Made by a program: the position numbers and the translations under genes
Part shown: positions 16,794 through 24,824 of the stretch, piece by piece
Layout of the letters: every line of letters begins with the position of its first letter
Numbering within the stretch: position 1 is the stretch's first letter
Assembly (NCBI GenBank): GCA_002390285.1
Contig: DGPB01000001.1
Span: 5,271 to 69,270 of the forward strand
Reading direction: 5' to 3'
DNA: 64,000 bases
Source: Cellvibrionales bacterium UBA4451
GTDB taxonomy: Bacteria; Pseudomonadota; Gammaproteobacteria; Pseudomonadales; Porticoccaceae
The notes under the pieces: model-generated
Told to the model about the DNA's origin: nothing
What the model saw: only the letters and a program-made list of their open reading frames with translations
Database searches by the model: none

Positions 16794-18059
16794 TCAGGCC
16801 CTAGCCATATGCTCAAGTTCATCTCTGAAGCCTGGGTGCGCAATGGCAATCAATCGCTCTCTTCGCTCACTAAGACTCAAACCATGTAGATATGCCACAC
16901 CATATTCAGTCACCACATAATCCACCTGTGCACGAGATGTAACGACGCCAGCCCCTTGGGATAGATAAGGCACAATTCGTGAGCACTGACCCGACAAGGC
17001 CGTGGAAGGAAGCGCAATGATTGAACGCCCCCCCTCAGACAACTGCGATCCGGTAACAAAATCCACTTGTCCGCCAAAACCGGAATAGACTTTGTCACCG
17101 ATGGAATCTGCACAAACTTGACCCGTAAGGTCAATCTGAATGGCGCTATTGATAGAGACAACTTGAGGATTCTTACGAATCACTGCCGGGTTATTAACGT
17201 ATTCGATATCGAGAAATGCCACTTCAGGATTATCATCCACAAAATCATAAAGCGCCTTTGATCCCTGCACGAAACCCGTGACAACTTTACCCCGGTGCAC
17301 CACCTTCCGAGAATTATCAATGACCCCAGATTCGATCAATGGCGGCACTCCACTGGAAAACATTTCCGTGTGAACACCAAGGTGCTGATGCCCTGATAGA
17401 TTTAAAAGTACGGCATCGGGAATACCCCCAATACCCATTTGCAAGCAGTCTCCATCTCGTATCAGAGATGCCACATGGCCGCCAATTTTCCCAAATACTT
17501 CCGAGGGTTCCGTAGGTTCAAAATTTGGAATTTCGCTGTCAATTTCCACGGCATAATCAATCGACTTCAGAGGAATCATGGCATCGCCATGGGTCCGGGG
17601 CATATTTGGATTAATTTGAGCAATAATTATTTTTGCCACGCCACAGGCAGCCAATGTTGCCTCAACAGAGACCCCCAGAGAGCAGTTGCCATGATTGTCC
17701 GGAGGGGAAACCTGTATCAAGGCAACATCAATGGGCTGCCTGCCACTACGAAATAGCTTTGGAATTTCAGATAGAAAAATAGGAACGTAATCGGCCTGAC
17801 CTGTATTAACCAGTTTTCGGGTACTATGACTAACGAAGTAACAACGATTGCGAAGATGCCCCTGCAGATGAGGCTGGCATACTGCTTCAGCATGTTCAAG
17901 ATGAAGCTGCAATAATTCTACATTTTCTAGATCGACCACATGTTTAGCTAATGCTTCCAACATCTTGTAAGGTGTTGCCGCCATAGAGTGACACCAAATT
18001 CGATCGCCCGATTTGATATGTGCAACTGCCTCTTGAGCCGTCGAATAAACTACTGCCAT
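16794..18059 (-). CDS. acetyl-CoA hydrolase/transferase family protein
   Basis: A 421-residue class I CoA-transferase-like enzyme (4-hydroxybutyrate CoA-transferase or acetyl-CoA hydrolase group). Recognisable are LQMGIGGIPDAVLLNLSGH, the segment HTEMFSSGVPPLIESGVI, whose glutamate is the expected CoA-thioester-forming residue, and the C-terminal VVTEYGVAYLHGLSLSERRE. Such enzymes move CoA between acetate and other acids in the cytoplasm. The ATG at 18059 is chosen because TTGGAGCAGGGTA directly precedes it; an upstream ATG eight codons earlier lacks such a site. It is monocistronic. The acid substrate cannot be read from sequence. Confidence 0.9.
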   Translation of the reverse strand: MAVVYSTAQEAVAHIKSGDRIWCHSMAATPYKMLEALAKHVVDLENVELLQLHLEHAEAVCQPHLQGHLRNRCYFVSHSTRKLVNTGQADYVPIFLSEIPKLFRSGRQPIDVALIQVSPPDNHGNCSLGVSVEATLAACGVAKIIIAQINPNMPRTHGDAMIPLKSIDYAVEIDSEIPNFEPTEPSEVFGKIGGHVASLIRDGDCLQMGIGGIPDAVLLNLSGHQHLGVHTEMFSSGVPPLIESGVIDNSRKVVHRGKVVTGFVQGSKALYDFVDDNPEVAFLDIEYVNNPAVIRKNPQVVSINSAIQIDLTGQVCADSIGDKVYSGFGGQVDFVTGSQLSEGGRSIIALPSTALSGQCSRIVPYLSQGAGVVTSRAQVDYVVTEYGVAYLHGLSLSERRERLIAIAHPGFRDELEHMARA

Positions 18060-18249
18060 TACCCTGCTCCAATCATATTTCAATGAATTGTATATGCTGA
18101 CTATTTTGAGTGCGCGATATTAAATTTTTGTGAAATCTTATGATTTGATCTAAAACAGGAAATTGCTCTAGCTGTCAGCAAGAATTTACTGCAATCGTAT
18201 ACACAACCTAAACGTTAGCGCCGAAGAGTAAGTCCCTGCGACGGAGGGG

Positions 18250-18266
18250 TGCGACATTTTGTCACA
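18250..18266 (+). promoter_or_regulatory. dyad resembling a RegR/RegA (PrrA) box
   Basis: TGCGACA-TTT-TGTCACA is an inverted repeat with six of seven arm positions paired, 64 bases before the TonB receptor start. Its core GCGACATTTTGTCAC fits the RegR-box consensus GNGRCRTTNNGNCGC, as remembered from Bradyrhizobium japonicum, at all but one position. The operon downstream encodes RegB and RegA homologues, so autoregulation is plausible. Binding is inferred, not shown. Confidence 0.5.
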
Positions 18267-18329
18267 TCCTCAAAACCGCCGTAGAACAGTAGAATTGCGT
18301 TTCTCAATCCCCTACTGGACATCTTCCCC

Positions 18330-20420
18330 TTGAAAAGCAGCTCTTTGAAAACCACCTCTGCACTGGCTTCGCTGTTAATCACCGCTCTGGCATCCACGGC
18401 TTATGCCGACCATAGCCATATCGAAGAGATAAGTGTCACGAGCCAGCGACTCTCCCCTACCGCCCCCATGATAATCTCCCCCGCAGAGGAACCCGTTATT
18501 GATACCGCAGCACTACTGAAAAGGGTGCCAGGAGCAAATATCAATAGTAATGGCATTCTCTCCGGTATTGCTCAGTACAGAGGTCTATACGGTGATCGAG
18601 TGAGTGTTCATATTGATCATTCACCCAGTCTGACAGGTGGCCCTAATGCGATGGACACACCGCTGTCCTACACACCACCGATGCTGCTTAAATCTCTTGA
18701 GGTTCATCGAGGTATTGTCCCCGTCAGCATCGCGCAAGAGAGTATCGGCGGTCATATCACAGCCAAGCTAGATCGTGGTGAATTTACTGACCAAGACGAG
18801 CTCACACTTTCTGGCGGAGTCTCAAACCGCTTTAATAGCAATAGTGGTGGATTCAGTAATGCCGTTAAATCGGTATTGTCCAATAAAAATCACAAGCTGT
18901 CCCTGTTAGCCAGCCACGATGAAGGTGATGACACTCGCATTGGTGACGACGATAAACTTGGCGGCACCCAGTATCGACGTAGCCGCTACGACCTGAGCTA
19001 TGGATGGCAAAATGATACGACAGGGTTAGACCTCTATGTAGGGAAACTGGATACACGAGATACTGGTACTCCCGCTCTACCAATGGATATTAAATATATC
19101 GACAGCGATATGGCCGGGGCAGATTTGAGTAAAACGTTTGGTGATGTTGTGGTATCTGGACACTTGTCCTACAACCATGTGAGTCATGCCATGGACAATT
19201 TCTCTCAACGTCCAGAACCAATACCCATGCAATTTCGTCGAAATAAAGCCACGGCACACAATACAGCCTGGTCGCTAGACGCCAAATGGCCCCTGTCATT
19301 AGGTGAAGGCTCTAATGGTTTCCTCTCGGTTGGTACAGATGGCAATCTAACCGTACATAACGCAACCATTACCAATCCAAATAACACCATGTTTACTGTG
19401 AATAATTTTGAGGACGCTGAACGAGATGCTCTTGGCATTTTCACTGAGTGGGAAGGCATCGTAGGCACTTGGCAGGTGCAAAGTGGCATCCGCTACACTC
19501 GTGTCAGCATGGATAGCGACCCTGTTTCTGCAACGGGTATGATGGGTATGAATGCCAACCTTCTCGCGAAGACCTTTAATAGTGATGATCTCGACAAGGA
19601 TTATCACAATATTGATCTGGCATTTAATGCCAGCAGAGTACTGAGCAGTAGCACCATCTTCAATGTAGGGCTGGGCCGTAAAAACCGTGCACCGTCCTAT
19701 CAGGAACGCTATCTGTGGCTCCCTCTTCCCGCCTCTGGTGGTTTGGCCGACGGCCGTAGTTATATCGGCAATCTAGATCTCGATAGCGAAACCGCTTACG
19801 AAATTACCACAGGTCTTGAATGGGATTCAGGACGTGCCTGGGCAACCCCCCAGATATTTTATCGCCATATAGATGACTACATTCAAGGTGTACCGGCTAC
19901 CAGTATGCTGGCAAATATGGTCAGCACCATGATGAGCGGTAAAATGGCTCTGATGTTCGACAATATCGACGCCAAAATGTATGGCCTTGATATGGGCTAC
20001 GGTTATGTTCTTTCTGGAAGCTTTAGCTTGGTTGGCTCTCTGAGCTATGTACGCGGTAGGCGCGATGATAGTAGTGACAATCTCTACCGAATCGCACCAC
20101 TGAATAATCAGCTGGCTCTACAATATGAGAAAAATGAGCTGAGGCTGAAAATAGAATCGGTTCTCTACGCCAAACAAAACAAAGTCTCTGAATTCAACCA
20201 AGAAGAGGAAACCTCAGGCTACGGGACTATCAACCTGACGGGTAATTATCAATTAACGCCAAAACTGTCCATTTCTGGCGGTCTAGAGAACCTGTTAGAC
20301 CACCGCTACGAAAACCATCTAGCGGGCTATAACCGAAATAGTGATAGCGATATTGCTGTTGGAGATCGACTTGCCGGATCGGGAAGAAATATTTTTGTCG
20401 CTTTAGCCCTAAACTGGTAA
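18330..20420 (+). CDS. TonB-dependent outer-membrane receptor, methionine-rich
   Basis: A 696-residue outer-membrane receptor. A signal peptide (residues 1-26, cut near ASTAYA-DH) precedes a plug domain of about 120 residues (ALLKRVPGANINSNG, then GGHITAKL) and a beta-barrel ending in the typical aromatic C-terminus VALALNW. The start appears to be TTG at 18330, since no ATG precedes the signal peptide and an in-frame stop lies at 18282. The barrel has methionine clusters near residues 403-408 and eight methionines in about 32 residues near 523-556. The plug has GPNAMDTPLSY, which recalls copper receptors of the OprC/NosA type, but the cysteine expected four residues before the methionine is glycine (G104). 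The regB and regA genes follow within 26 bases. Copper as substrate is a guess. Confidence 0.88.
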   Translation: MKSSSLKTTSALASLLITALASTAYADHSHIEEISVTSQRLSPTAPMIISPAEEPVIDTAALLKRVPGANINSNGILSGIAQYRGLYGDRVSVHIDHSPSLTGGPNAMDTPLSYTPPMLLKSLEVHRGIVPVSIAQESIGGHITAKLDRGEFTDQDELTLSGGVSNRFNSNSGGFSNAVKSVLSNKNHKLSLLASHDEGDDTRIGDDDKLGGTQYRRSRYDLSYGWQNDTTGLDLYVGKLDTRDTGTPALPMDIKYIDSDMAGADLSKTFGDVVVSGHLSYNHVSHAMDNFSQRPEPIPMQFRRNKATAHNTAWSLDAKWPLSLGEGSNGFLSVGTDGNLTVHNATITNPNNTMFTVNNFEDAERDALGIFTEWEGIVGTWQVQSGIRYTRVSMDSDPVSATGMMGMNANLLAKTFNSDDLDKDYHNIDLAFNASRVLSSSTIFNVGLGRKNRAPSYQERYLWLPLPASGGLADGRSYIGNLDLDSETAYEITTGLEWDSGRAWATPQIFYRHIDDYIQGVPATSMLANMVSTMMSGKMALMFDNIDAKMYGLDMGYGYVLSGSFSLVGSLSYVRGRRDDSSDNLYRIAPLNNQLALQYEKNELRLKIESVLYAKQNKVSEFNQEEETSGYGTINLTGNYQLTPKLSISGGLENLLDHRYENHLAGYNRNSDSDIAVGDRLAGSGRNIFVALALNW

Positions 20421-20445
20421 CAGGTTCATCTGATACCATGATGAC

Positions 20446-21744
20446 ATGGGAATATATGGCTCTTTAACTATCTCAGCAGCAAGGCAAAATCTTCGCCAGC
20501 TGAGCATCATCAGGAACATCGCTCTTGGGGGCCAATTATTTGCCCTTCTTTTTTTTAGCCAGATTCAAGATATTGGTTTACCCGTTACCACACTGAGTAT
20601 TGTGCTGGCTCTCTATGGTCTGGTCATTGTCACCACGTGGTGGCGCTCTTTTCAAAGCCCGGCAATTACTGAGCTTGAATTCTTCAGCCACTTATTACTT
20701 GATATTCTGTTCTTTACAGCCTTACTGTATTTTAGTGGCGGCGCCTCCAATCCTTTTGTCTCATACTATCTCGTGCCTATCAGTATCGCGGCGACCACAC
20801 TGCCCTTACGCTATACATGGAGTATTGCTCTGCTATCGCTGGGCGCCTACAGCTGGTTATTAGTGAATTACCTTCCTATCCCGGCACTATCGCCTGCACT
20901 TGAACAGGGGGACCACCACGACAGCAGTAACAATTTGCACATTCTGGGTATGTGGTGCAATTTTGTAGTGAGCGCCCTATTGATTACCTACTTTGTTACC
21001 CGCATGGCCAGCACGCTTAAAGAACAGGAAATAAAGTTGGCTCAGCAGCGGGAAGATCAACTCAGGGACGAACAGGTCATAGGTATTGGCACACTCGCTG
21101 CAGGGACAGCACACGAACTAGGCACGCCGCTCAACACCATGAAAATTTTGGTGGACGAGATGAGAGATGAAATTCAGGATGAAAAATCGGATTTTGATGA
21201 AGACCTGTCCATTCTGCAACAACAAATCGAACAATGTCGTACCACGCTTAAACAATTGGTTGTTACCGCAGAAGCATCAACGGACGGTCTGGAAATCAAA
21301 CCCATCAGGGAATATTTCGGAAAGCTGCTGGAACGCTGGCAAGTCATGCGTCCAAAAATACAGGCTAATATTCACTACTCGGACAATCTTCCTGAGGGCA
21401 ATACATGCTTTCACTCCACCATCGCTCAATCACTAACCAACCTGCTAAACAACGCCGCAGATGCTAGCCCTGAACGGATTGAGGTGGCGTTATCTTGGGA
21501 CACAAAAATAGTAGAGCTGAGTATTCGAGATTACGGTGAGGGCATCACGCCGAAGCAACGCGAAACACTGGGCAAACCGTTTAATTCAGAAAAACCTGAT
21601 GGCATGGGGCTGGGGCTATTTTTAACTCAGGCATCCATCAATCGCTACGGTGGAGAAGTCACTATCCGGCCTGCCAGTGGACGGGGAACCCTTACCCAAG
21701 TGTTGCTTCCACTAACAAATGATCTGGAAGTACCTCTGCCATGA
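20446..21744 (+). CDS. regB: redox sensor histidine kinase RegB/PrrB homologue
   Basis: A 432-residue membrane kinase of the RegB/PrrB/RoxS family. Six hydrophobic helices occupy residues 20-190. The family-specific quinone-binding motif GGxxNPF is present as GGASNPF (98-104). The phospho-acceptor is H223 in TAHELGTPLNTM, and C264 in IEQCRTTLKQL sits where the redox-active cysteine of RegB is found (C265 in Rhodobacter capsulatus, with H225 as its histidine, from memory). The ATPase domain has N-box LTNLLNNAADAS and the G-boxes DYGEGI and GMGLGL. In known systems such kinases sense quinone redox state and oxygen. The stop overlaps the regA start by four bases (ATGA). The symbol follows family convention. 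Confidence 0.94.
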   Translation: MGIYGSLTISAARQNLRQLSIIRNIALGGQLFALLFFSQIQDIGLPVTTLSIVLALYGLVIVTTWWRSFQSPAITELEFFSHLLLDILFFTALLYFSGGASNPFVSYYLVPISIAATTLPLRYTWSIALLSLGAYSWLLVNYLPIPALSPALEQGDHHDSSNNLHILGMWCNFVVSALLITYFVTRMASTLKEQEIKLAQQREDQLRDEQVIGIGTLAAGTAHELGTPLNTMKILVDEMRDEIQDEKSDFDEDLSILQQQIEQCRTTLKQLVVTAEASTDGLEIKPIREYFGKLLERWQVMRPKIQANIHYSDNLPEGNTCFHSTIAQSLTNLLNNAADASPERIEVALSWDTKIVELSIRDYGEGITPKQRETLGKPFNSEKPDGMGLGLFLTQASINRYGGEVTIRPASGRGTLTQVLLPLTNDLEVPLP

Positions 21745-22280
21745 ATCAGAAAACTCTATTAATTGTTGATGATGATTATACTTTTTCCAGTATTCTTGGC
21801 AGAGCTCTGACGCGCCGTGGGTATCAGGTATTCACAGCAGCAGCAGCAGCAGCAGCTGTTGAACTCTGCAAACAATACCAACCTCAACAAGCCCTCGTTG
21901 ATCTCAAACTTGAATCAGAATCTGGGTTGAATTTACTACCTCAGCTTAAAGCGGCTAACCCAGATATTCAAATGCTAGTCCTAACTGGCTACTCTAGTAT
22001 TTCCACTGCAGTGCAAGCCATCAAAATGGGTGCTGTAAATTATTTATGCAAACCCACAGGTGTGGACGATATTTTAGCGGCCTTCGACAACACCAGACCC
22101 AACCCCCACATAGCTATTAAGGAAACCCCACTCTCCGTGGATCGGCTAGAATGGGAACATATTCAAATGATATTGGCAGCAAATAATGGTAATGTTTCCG
22201 CAACATCAAGAAGTTTAGGCATGCATCGTAGGACATTACAACGCAAACTACTTAAACGGCCGGTTAAAGAGCAGCTCTAA
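21741..22280 (+). CDS. regA: response regulator RegA/PrrA homologue
   Basis: A 179-residue regulator. The receiver domain has the acidic pocket IVDDD, phospho-acceptor D54 (ALVDLKLESESGL) and the conserved lysine in CKPTGVDD. The C-terminal Fis-type helix-turn-helix (residues about 135-172: EWEHIQMILAANNGNVSATS, then RSLGMHRRTLQRKLLKRP) is the near-invariant DNA-binding domain of RegA, PrrA and RoxR proteins. In other proteobacteria these control respiration, carbon or nitrogen metabolism and terminal oxidases. It is co-translated with regB. A run of seven alanines at residues 33-39, from a GCA repeat, lies in the receiver and is unusual for the family. No further gene is coupled downstream. 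Confidence 0.95.
   Translation: MNQKTLLIVDDDYTFSSILGRALTRRGYQVFTAAAAAAAVELCKQYQPQQALVDLKLESESGLNLLPQLKAANPDIQMLVLTGYSSISTAVQAIKMGAVNYLCKPTGVDDILAAFDNTRPNPHIAIKETPLSVDRLEWEHIQMILAANNGNVSATSRSLGMHRRTLQRKLLKRPVKEQL
21837..21857 (+). repeat. GCA trinucleotide run in regA
   Basis: Six GCA codons and one GCT encode seven consecutive alanines (A33-A39) between the second strand and second helix of the receiver domain. Trinucleotide slippage would change alanine number without breaking the frame. Confidence 0.85.
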
Positions 22281-22370
22281 GCAACATGCAAAAACGTCTA
22301 ATGAATATTTTTTGATAAGGTATGATGACATGAAAAAATATATATTTAAGCCCCCTTTTCTTACATAGTA

Positions 22371-22802
22371 GTGTTTATAGTCGTTGCAACTATAATGACT
22401 ACCTACGAAGCAATCAAAGAGACTATTTTTGATGGAAGACTTTCACAGTGGGAGTCACATATGATCACGATAGTTGTGACATCTTTTCTAGCAACATTAG
22501 CAGCGATAATTATGCAATCCTGGACCAAAAGTCTAGCTCACAAAGAACAAGAACTAATAGAAAAAGAAGCCAGTGTGGCCGCACAAAAACTAATCCTTGG
22601 TGCAGTTAACCATATTCTGAACAATTTTTTGAATCATTTTCTGATTATTAGGATTAACCTAGAAAAAAACACGCCTATTGAAAAAAATACACTAGACATG
22701 TTAGATCAGAGCGTCGCAGATGTTTCTGAGAAACTAAGAGTACTTGAATTACTTGATAACCCAGAAAAAAAAGCAAGTTACAAAAATATTTACCCCAGTT
22801 AA
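22371..22802 (+). CDS. small membrane protein with DHp-like helix, probably frameshifted at its 5' end
   Basis: The downstream frame gives up to 143 residues: a hydrophobic helix at the very start (FIVVATIMTTYEAIKE), a second (MITIVVTSFLATLAAIIMQS), a charged coiled coil and a helix with GAVNHILNNFLNHFLI (N80, H81, N84, N85), faintly like the histidine-bearing helix of sensor kinases. No ATPase domain follows. The GTG at 22371 has no ribosome-binding site. In contrast, ATG at 22330 has AAGG nine bases upstream and encodes MKKYIFKPPF in another frame before stopping at 22366. A one-base backward shift within CCCCCTTTT (22351-22359) would join the two into a natural-looking N-terminus. It may be a frameshifted gene, a sequencing error or programmed frameshifting. 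No family is recognised. Confidence 0.6.
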   Translation: MFIVVATIMTTYEAIKETIFDGRLSQWESHMITIVVTSFLATLAAIIMQSWTKSLAHKEQELIEKEASVAAQKLILGAVNHILNNFLNHFLIIRINLEKNTPIEKNTLDMLDQSVADVSEKLRVLELLDNPEKKASYKNIYPS

Positions 22803-23342
22803 ATTACTTCCCAGTTAGACGAAGAGCAGGTCTATTAAAAGGCTTCAATGTAAAAAATTCATGGTCATATGTATTGGCCGTACTTCACTAATACCTAAAA
22901 TTTCCACTTTTATTTAAAATGGATTAGTATCTATCCAAGCCTAGACCAAAGAAATGCTAATAAAGACATCAAAAGCTAACCATCAATCGAAATATTACTT
23001 ATCCGATCACTATAATTTTTTTCTTAATTTGCTAAGTCTATTATGATACCGAAGATGTGATAAAGTGCTTTACGCCATTTATTTTTAAGAAGTGGCATTA
23101 CTAAGCAAACAGCATGGCATGGAAATGTTCCAAAAAAACAATGAGGAGCATCTTAAATCTATGAGTAAAATGCAAGAACTAGTGCAAAAACCAGATGCGA
23201 TGGATATTTGGTTTGAAAACAAGAAAAAAATGAGAGATTGACAGAGGATTAGTAGAAAGTAGCCGAATGACGCCTAACAAGAGAGGTTGTGGGGCCTAGA
23301 CAGAAACCAGCCCTGATCAAGATTGGCGTCAAGTAATACACG
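22803..23342. other. AT-rich gene-poor patch
   Basis: This 540-base stretch is visibly more AT-rich than the flanks and has many short homopolymers. It contains no gene above 60 codons. The only coding-like part is the 49-codon frame at 23092-23241. The end (23260-23340) is more GC-rich and non-coding. It may mark an old insertion or deletion between the regBA operon and the lipoprotein gene; no repeats or mobile-element remains are recognisable. Confidence 0.5.
23092..23241 (+). CDS. possible small protein or C-terminal remnant
   Basis: A 49-codon frame from GTG at 23092 (ATGs at 23119 and 23125), rich in methionine, lysine and glutamate, ending in QKPDAMDIWFENKKKMRD. The composition is that of a soluble amphipathic helix and looks more like real protein than random AT-rich sequence, but there is no good ribosome-binding site and a stop lies just before the GTG. 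It could be the 3' end of a decayed gene. Confidence 0.25.
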   Translation: MALLSKQHGMEMFQKNNEEHLKSMSKMQELVQKPDAMDIWFENKKKMRD

Positions 23343-23726
23343 TCAGTTTAATACTCGATAACCTCTGCCTCGCAAGCAGTTTTTCACCACTCTGTCCCGC
23401 TCGCGATTGCCAGAACTTGTCCCCTTAATACCGCCTGTCACGGCCCCCACGCCAGCGCCTTTTGCTGCAGTACTGCTATCACCGACAATAGCACCTAAGA
23501 CCCCGCCCACTAGGGCGCCACCCACCGCAGATGTAGTGGCTTTTTCTGCCACAGGAACCTGCGTTGCAAAACTACTGCAAGCTTCCGTATCACGGTAATA
23601 CTGCTGCATATCGACACCCTGATTATCAATGATGATGCCGCCATTATTCGCTTGTTGAGAATGGTGCCTGTTGGCGCAGCCAGATATGGCGAACGCCAAA
23701 AAAAATAGAAGAAGTCCTTTATACAT
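23343..23726 (-). CDS. glycine-zipper lipoprotein
   Basis: About 127 residues. The N-terminus is a lipoprotein signal (LLLFFLAFAISGC with lipobox AISGC), so the mature protein should be anchored by a lipidated cysteine. The middle has a glycine-zipper region (SAVGGALVGGVLGAIVGD and AAKGAGVGAVTGGIKG), as in SlyB- and YMGG-like envelope proteins, then a basic C-terminus (NCLRGRGYRVLN). ATG at 23726 is preferred; a GTG at 23741 is also in frame, with AAGGTGAAG between them. It is alone on the minus strand. Its function in the envelope is not known. Confidence 0.85.
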   Translation of the reverse strand: MYKGLLLFFLAFAISGCANRHHSQQANNGGIIIDNQGVDMQQYYRDTEACSSFATQVPVAEKATTSAVGGALVGGVLGAIVGDSSTAAKGAGVGAVTGGIKGTSSGNRERDRVVKNCLRGRGYRVLN

Positions 23727-23832
23727 AGCTTTTTTCTTCACCTTTCATACAAACAACTTACTGGCCCATATGGCCATAAACGTACCTTATTTGTAATGAA
23801 CGTATGAGAGTCAAAATCGTTAGCAGTAATTC

Positions 23833-23864
23833 AATCTGTTATGGGGTTCGACCCATAACAGATT
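23833..23864. terminator. strong hairpin downstream of the SPFH-NfeD pair
   Basis: A perfect 13-bp stem (AATCTGTTATGGG and CCCATAACAGATT) closes a six-base loop GTTCGA. It lies 36 bases after the SPFH stop. The T-tract is short on either strand (TTTT on the plus strand), so it may end transcription weakly or protect the 3' end of the mRNA. Confidence 0.5.
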
Positions 23865-23899
23865 TTGGTTATAGCCATTTTTCTGTAGATTTCTTATGA

Positions 23900-24751
23900 T
23901 TATTTCACTCCACTCATAAGACCACGAACAGCTGCAGGGAGATCTGCTGGCAAAAAGACTAATTTAGAATTATCTGATTTAGCCATTTCACGCACTGCCT
24001 CAACATATTTTTCACCCAATAAATAAACGGCAGGTAATTCCTTACCCTGTATGCCTTCGGTTACTTTTTCAATGGCTTCTTTGGTGGCCGTTGCTAGAAC
24101 TACTTTGGCTTCTGCATCACGCCTTGAAGCTTCAAGGCGACCATCTGCTTCCAAGATAGCCGCAGTTTTTTCACCATCAGCACGGGTGACTGTTGCACGA
24201 CGTTGTCGCTCTGCAGCAGCTTGCTCTTCCATAGCTGTTTGCATGGTGCCAGAAGGGTTAATATCCTGAATTTCTACCGTTTTCAGGGTAATACCCCAGT
24301 CCGCTATATCATCAGATATAGTGGCTTTTAGCTTCGCCTTAATCTGATCTCTGGATGACAGTGCATCATCCAAGTTCATCTCACCTACAATGGAGCGCAA
24401 CGAGGTCTGTACTAAAGTACGGATAGCCAGCTCGTAGTCTTCAACGCCATACACGGCCTTTTCTGGAGAAACGATGTTGATATAGGCTACCGCATTGGCA
24501 ATGATGACCACGTTATCCCGAGTAATCACTTCCTGAGAAGGGATATCCAGCACAATATCTTTAGTGGTGACTTTGTAGGCCACTGAGTCCACATAGGGAA
24601 TGATGATATTGAGCCCTGGTGGTAGGGTTTTATGGTATTTACCCAAACGCTGGACTACTTGCTTACTGCCCTGAGGAACTAAACGAACCCCTAAACCAAT
24701 CGTAATAACCGACAAAACTAATATTGCAAAAACAACTACTGTTCCTTCCAT
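23900..24751 (-). CDS. SPFH/Band 7 membrane-associated protein (slipin/QmcA-like)
   Basis: A 283-residue protein with one N-terminal hydrophobic helix (VVFAILVLSVITIGLGVRLV) followed by a Band 7 domain (QGSKQVVQRLGKYHKTLPPG and later DITPSG-like INPSGTMQTAMEEQ). An alanine- and glutamate-rich coiled coil follows (AAERQRRATVTRADGEKTAA). Such stomatin-like proteins form oligomers in membrane microdomains. The upstream gene encodes an NfeD protein, the usual partner of this class, 73 bases away in the same direction. No catalytic function is expected. Confidence 0.92.
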   Translation of the reverse strand: MEGTVVVFAILVLSVITIGLGVRLVPQGSKQVVQRLGKYHKTLPPGLNIIIPYVDSVAYKVTTKDIVLDIPSQEVITRDNVVIIANAVAYINIVSPEKAVYGVEDYELAIRTLVQTSLRSIVGEMNLDDALSSRDQIKAKLKATISDDIADWGITLKTVEIQDINPSGTMQTAMEEQAAAERQRRATVTRADGEKTAAILEADGRLEASRRDAEAKVVLATATKEAIEKVTEGIQGKELPAVYLLGEKYVEAVREMAKSDNSKLVFLPADLPAAVRGLMSGVK

Positions 24752-24824
24752 TTCAAATGACTCCTGATTATTAACTTAAAATCTCAATTAGACCCGATGA
24801 ACTAGACCTTAACTGAGGCTATAT

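Noticed and set aside
23270..23310. attC-like sequence (GCCTAAC, then GTTGTGG)
   Set aside because: Only one core matches the integron consensus and no cassette or integrase is nearby.
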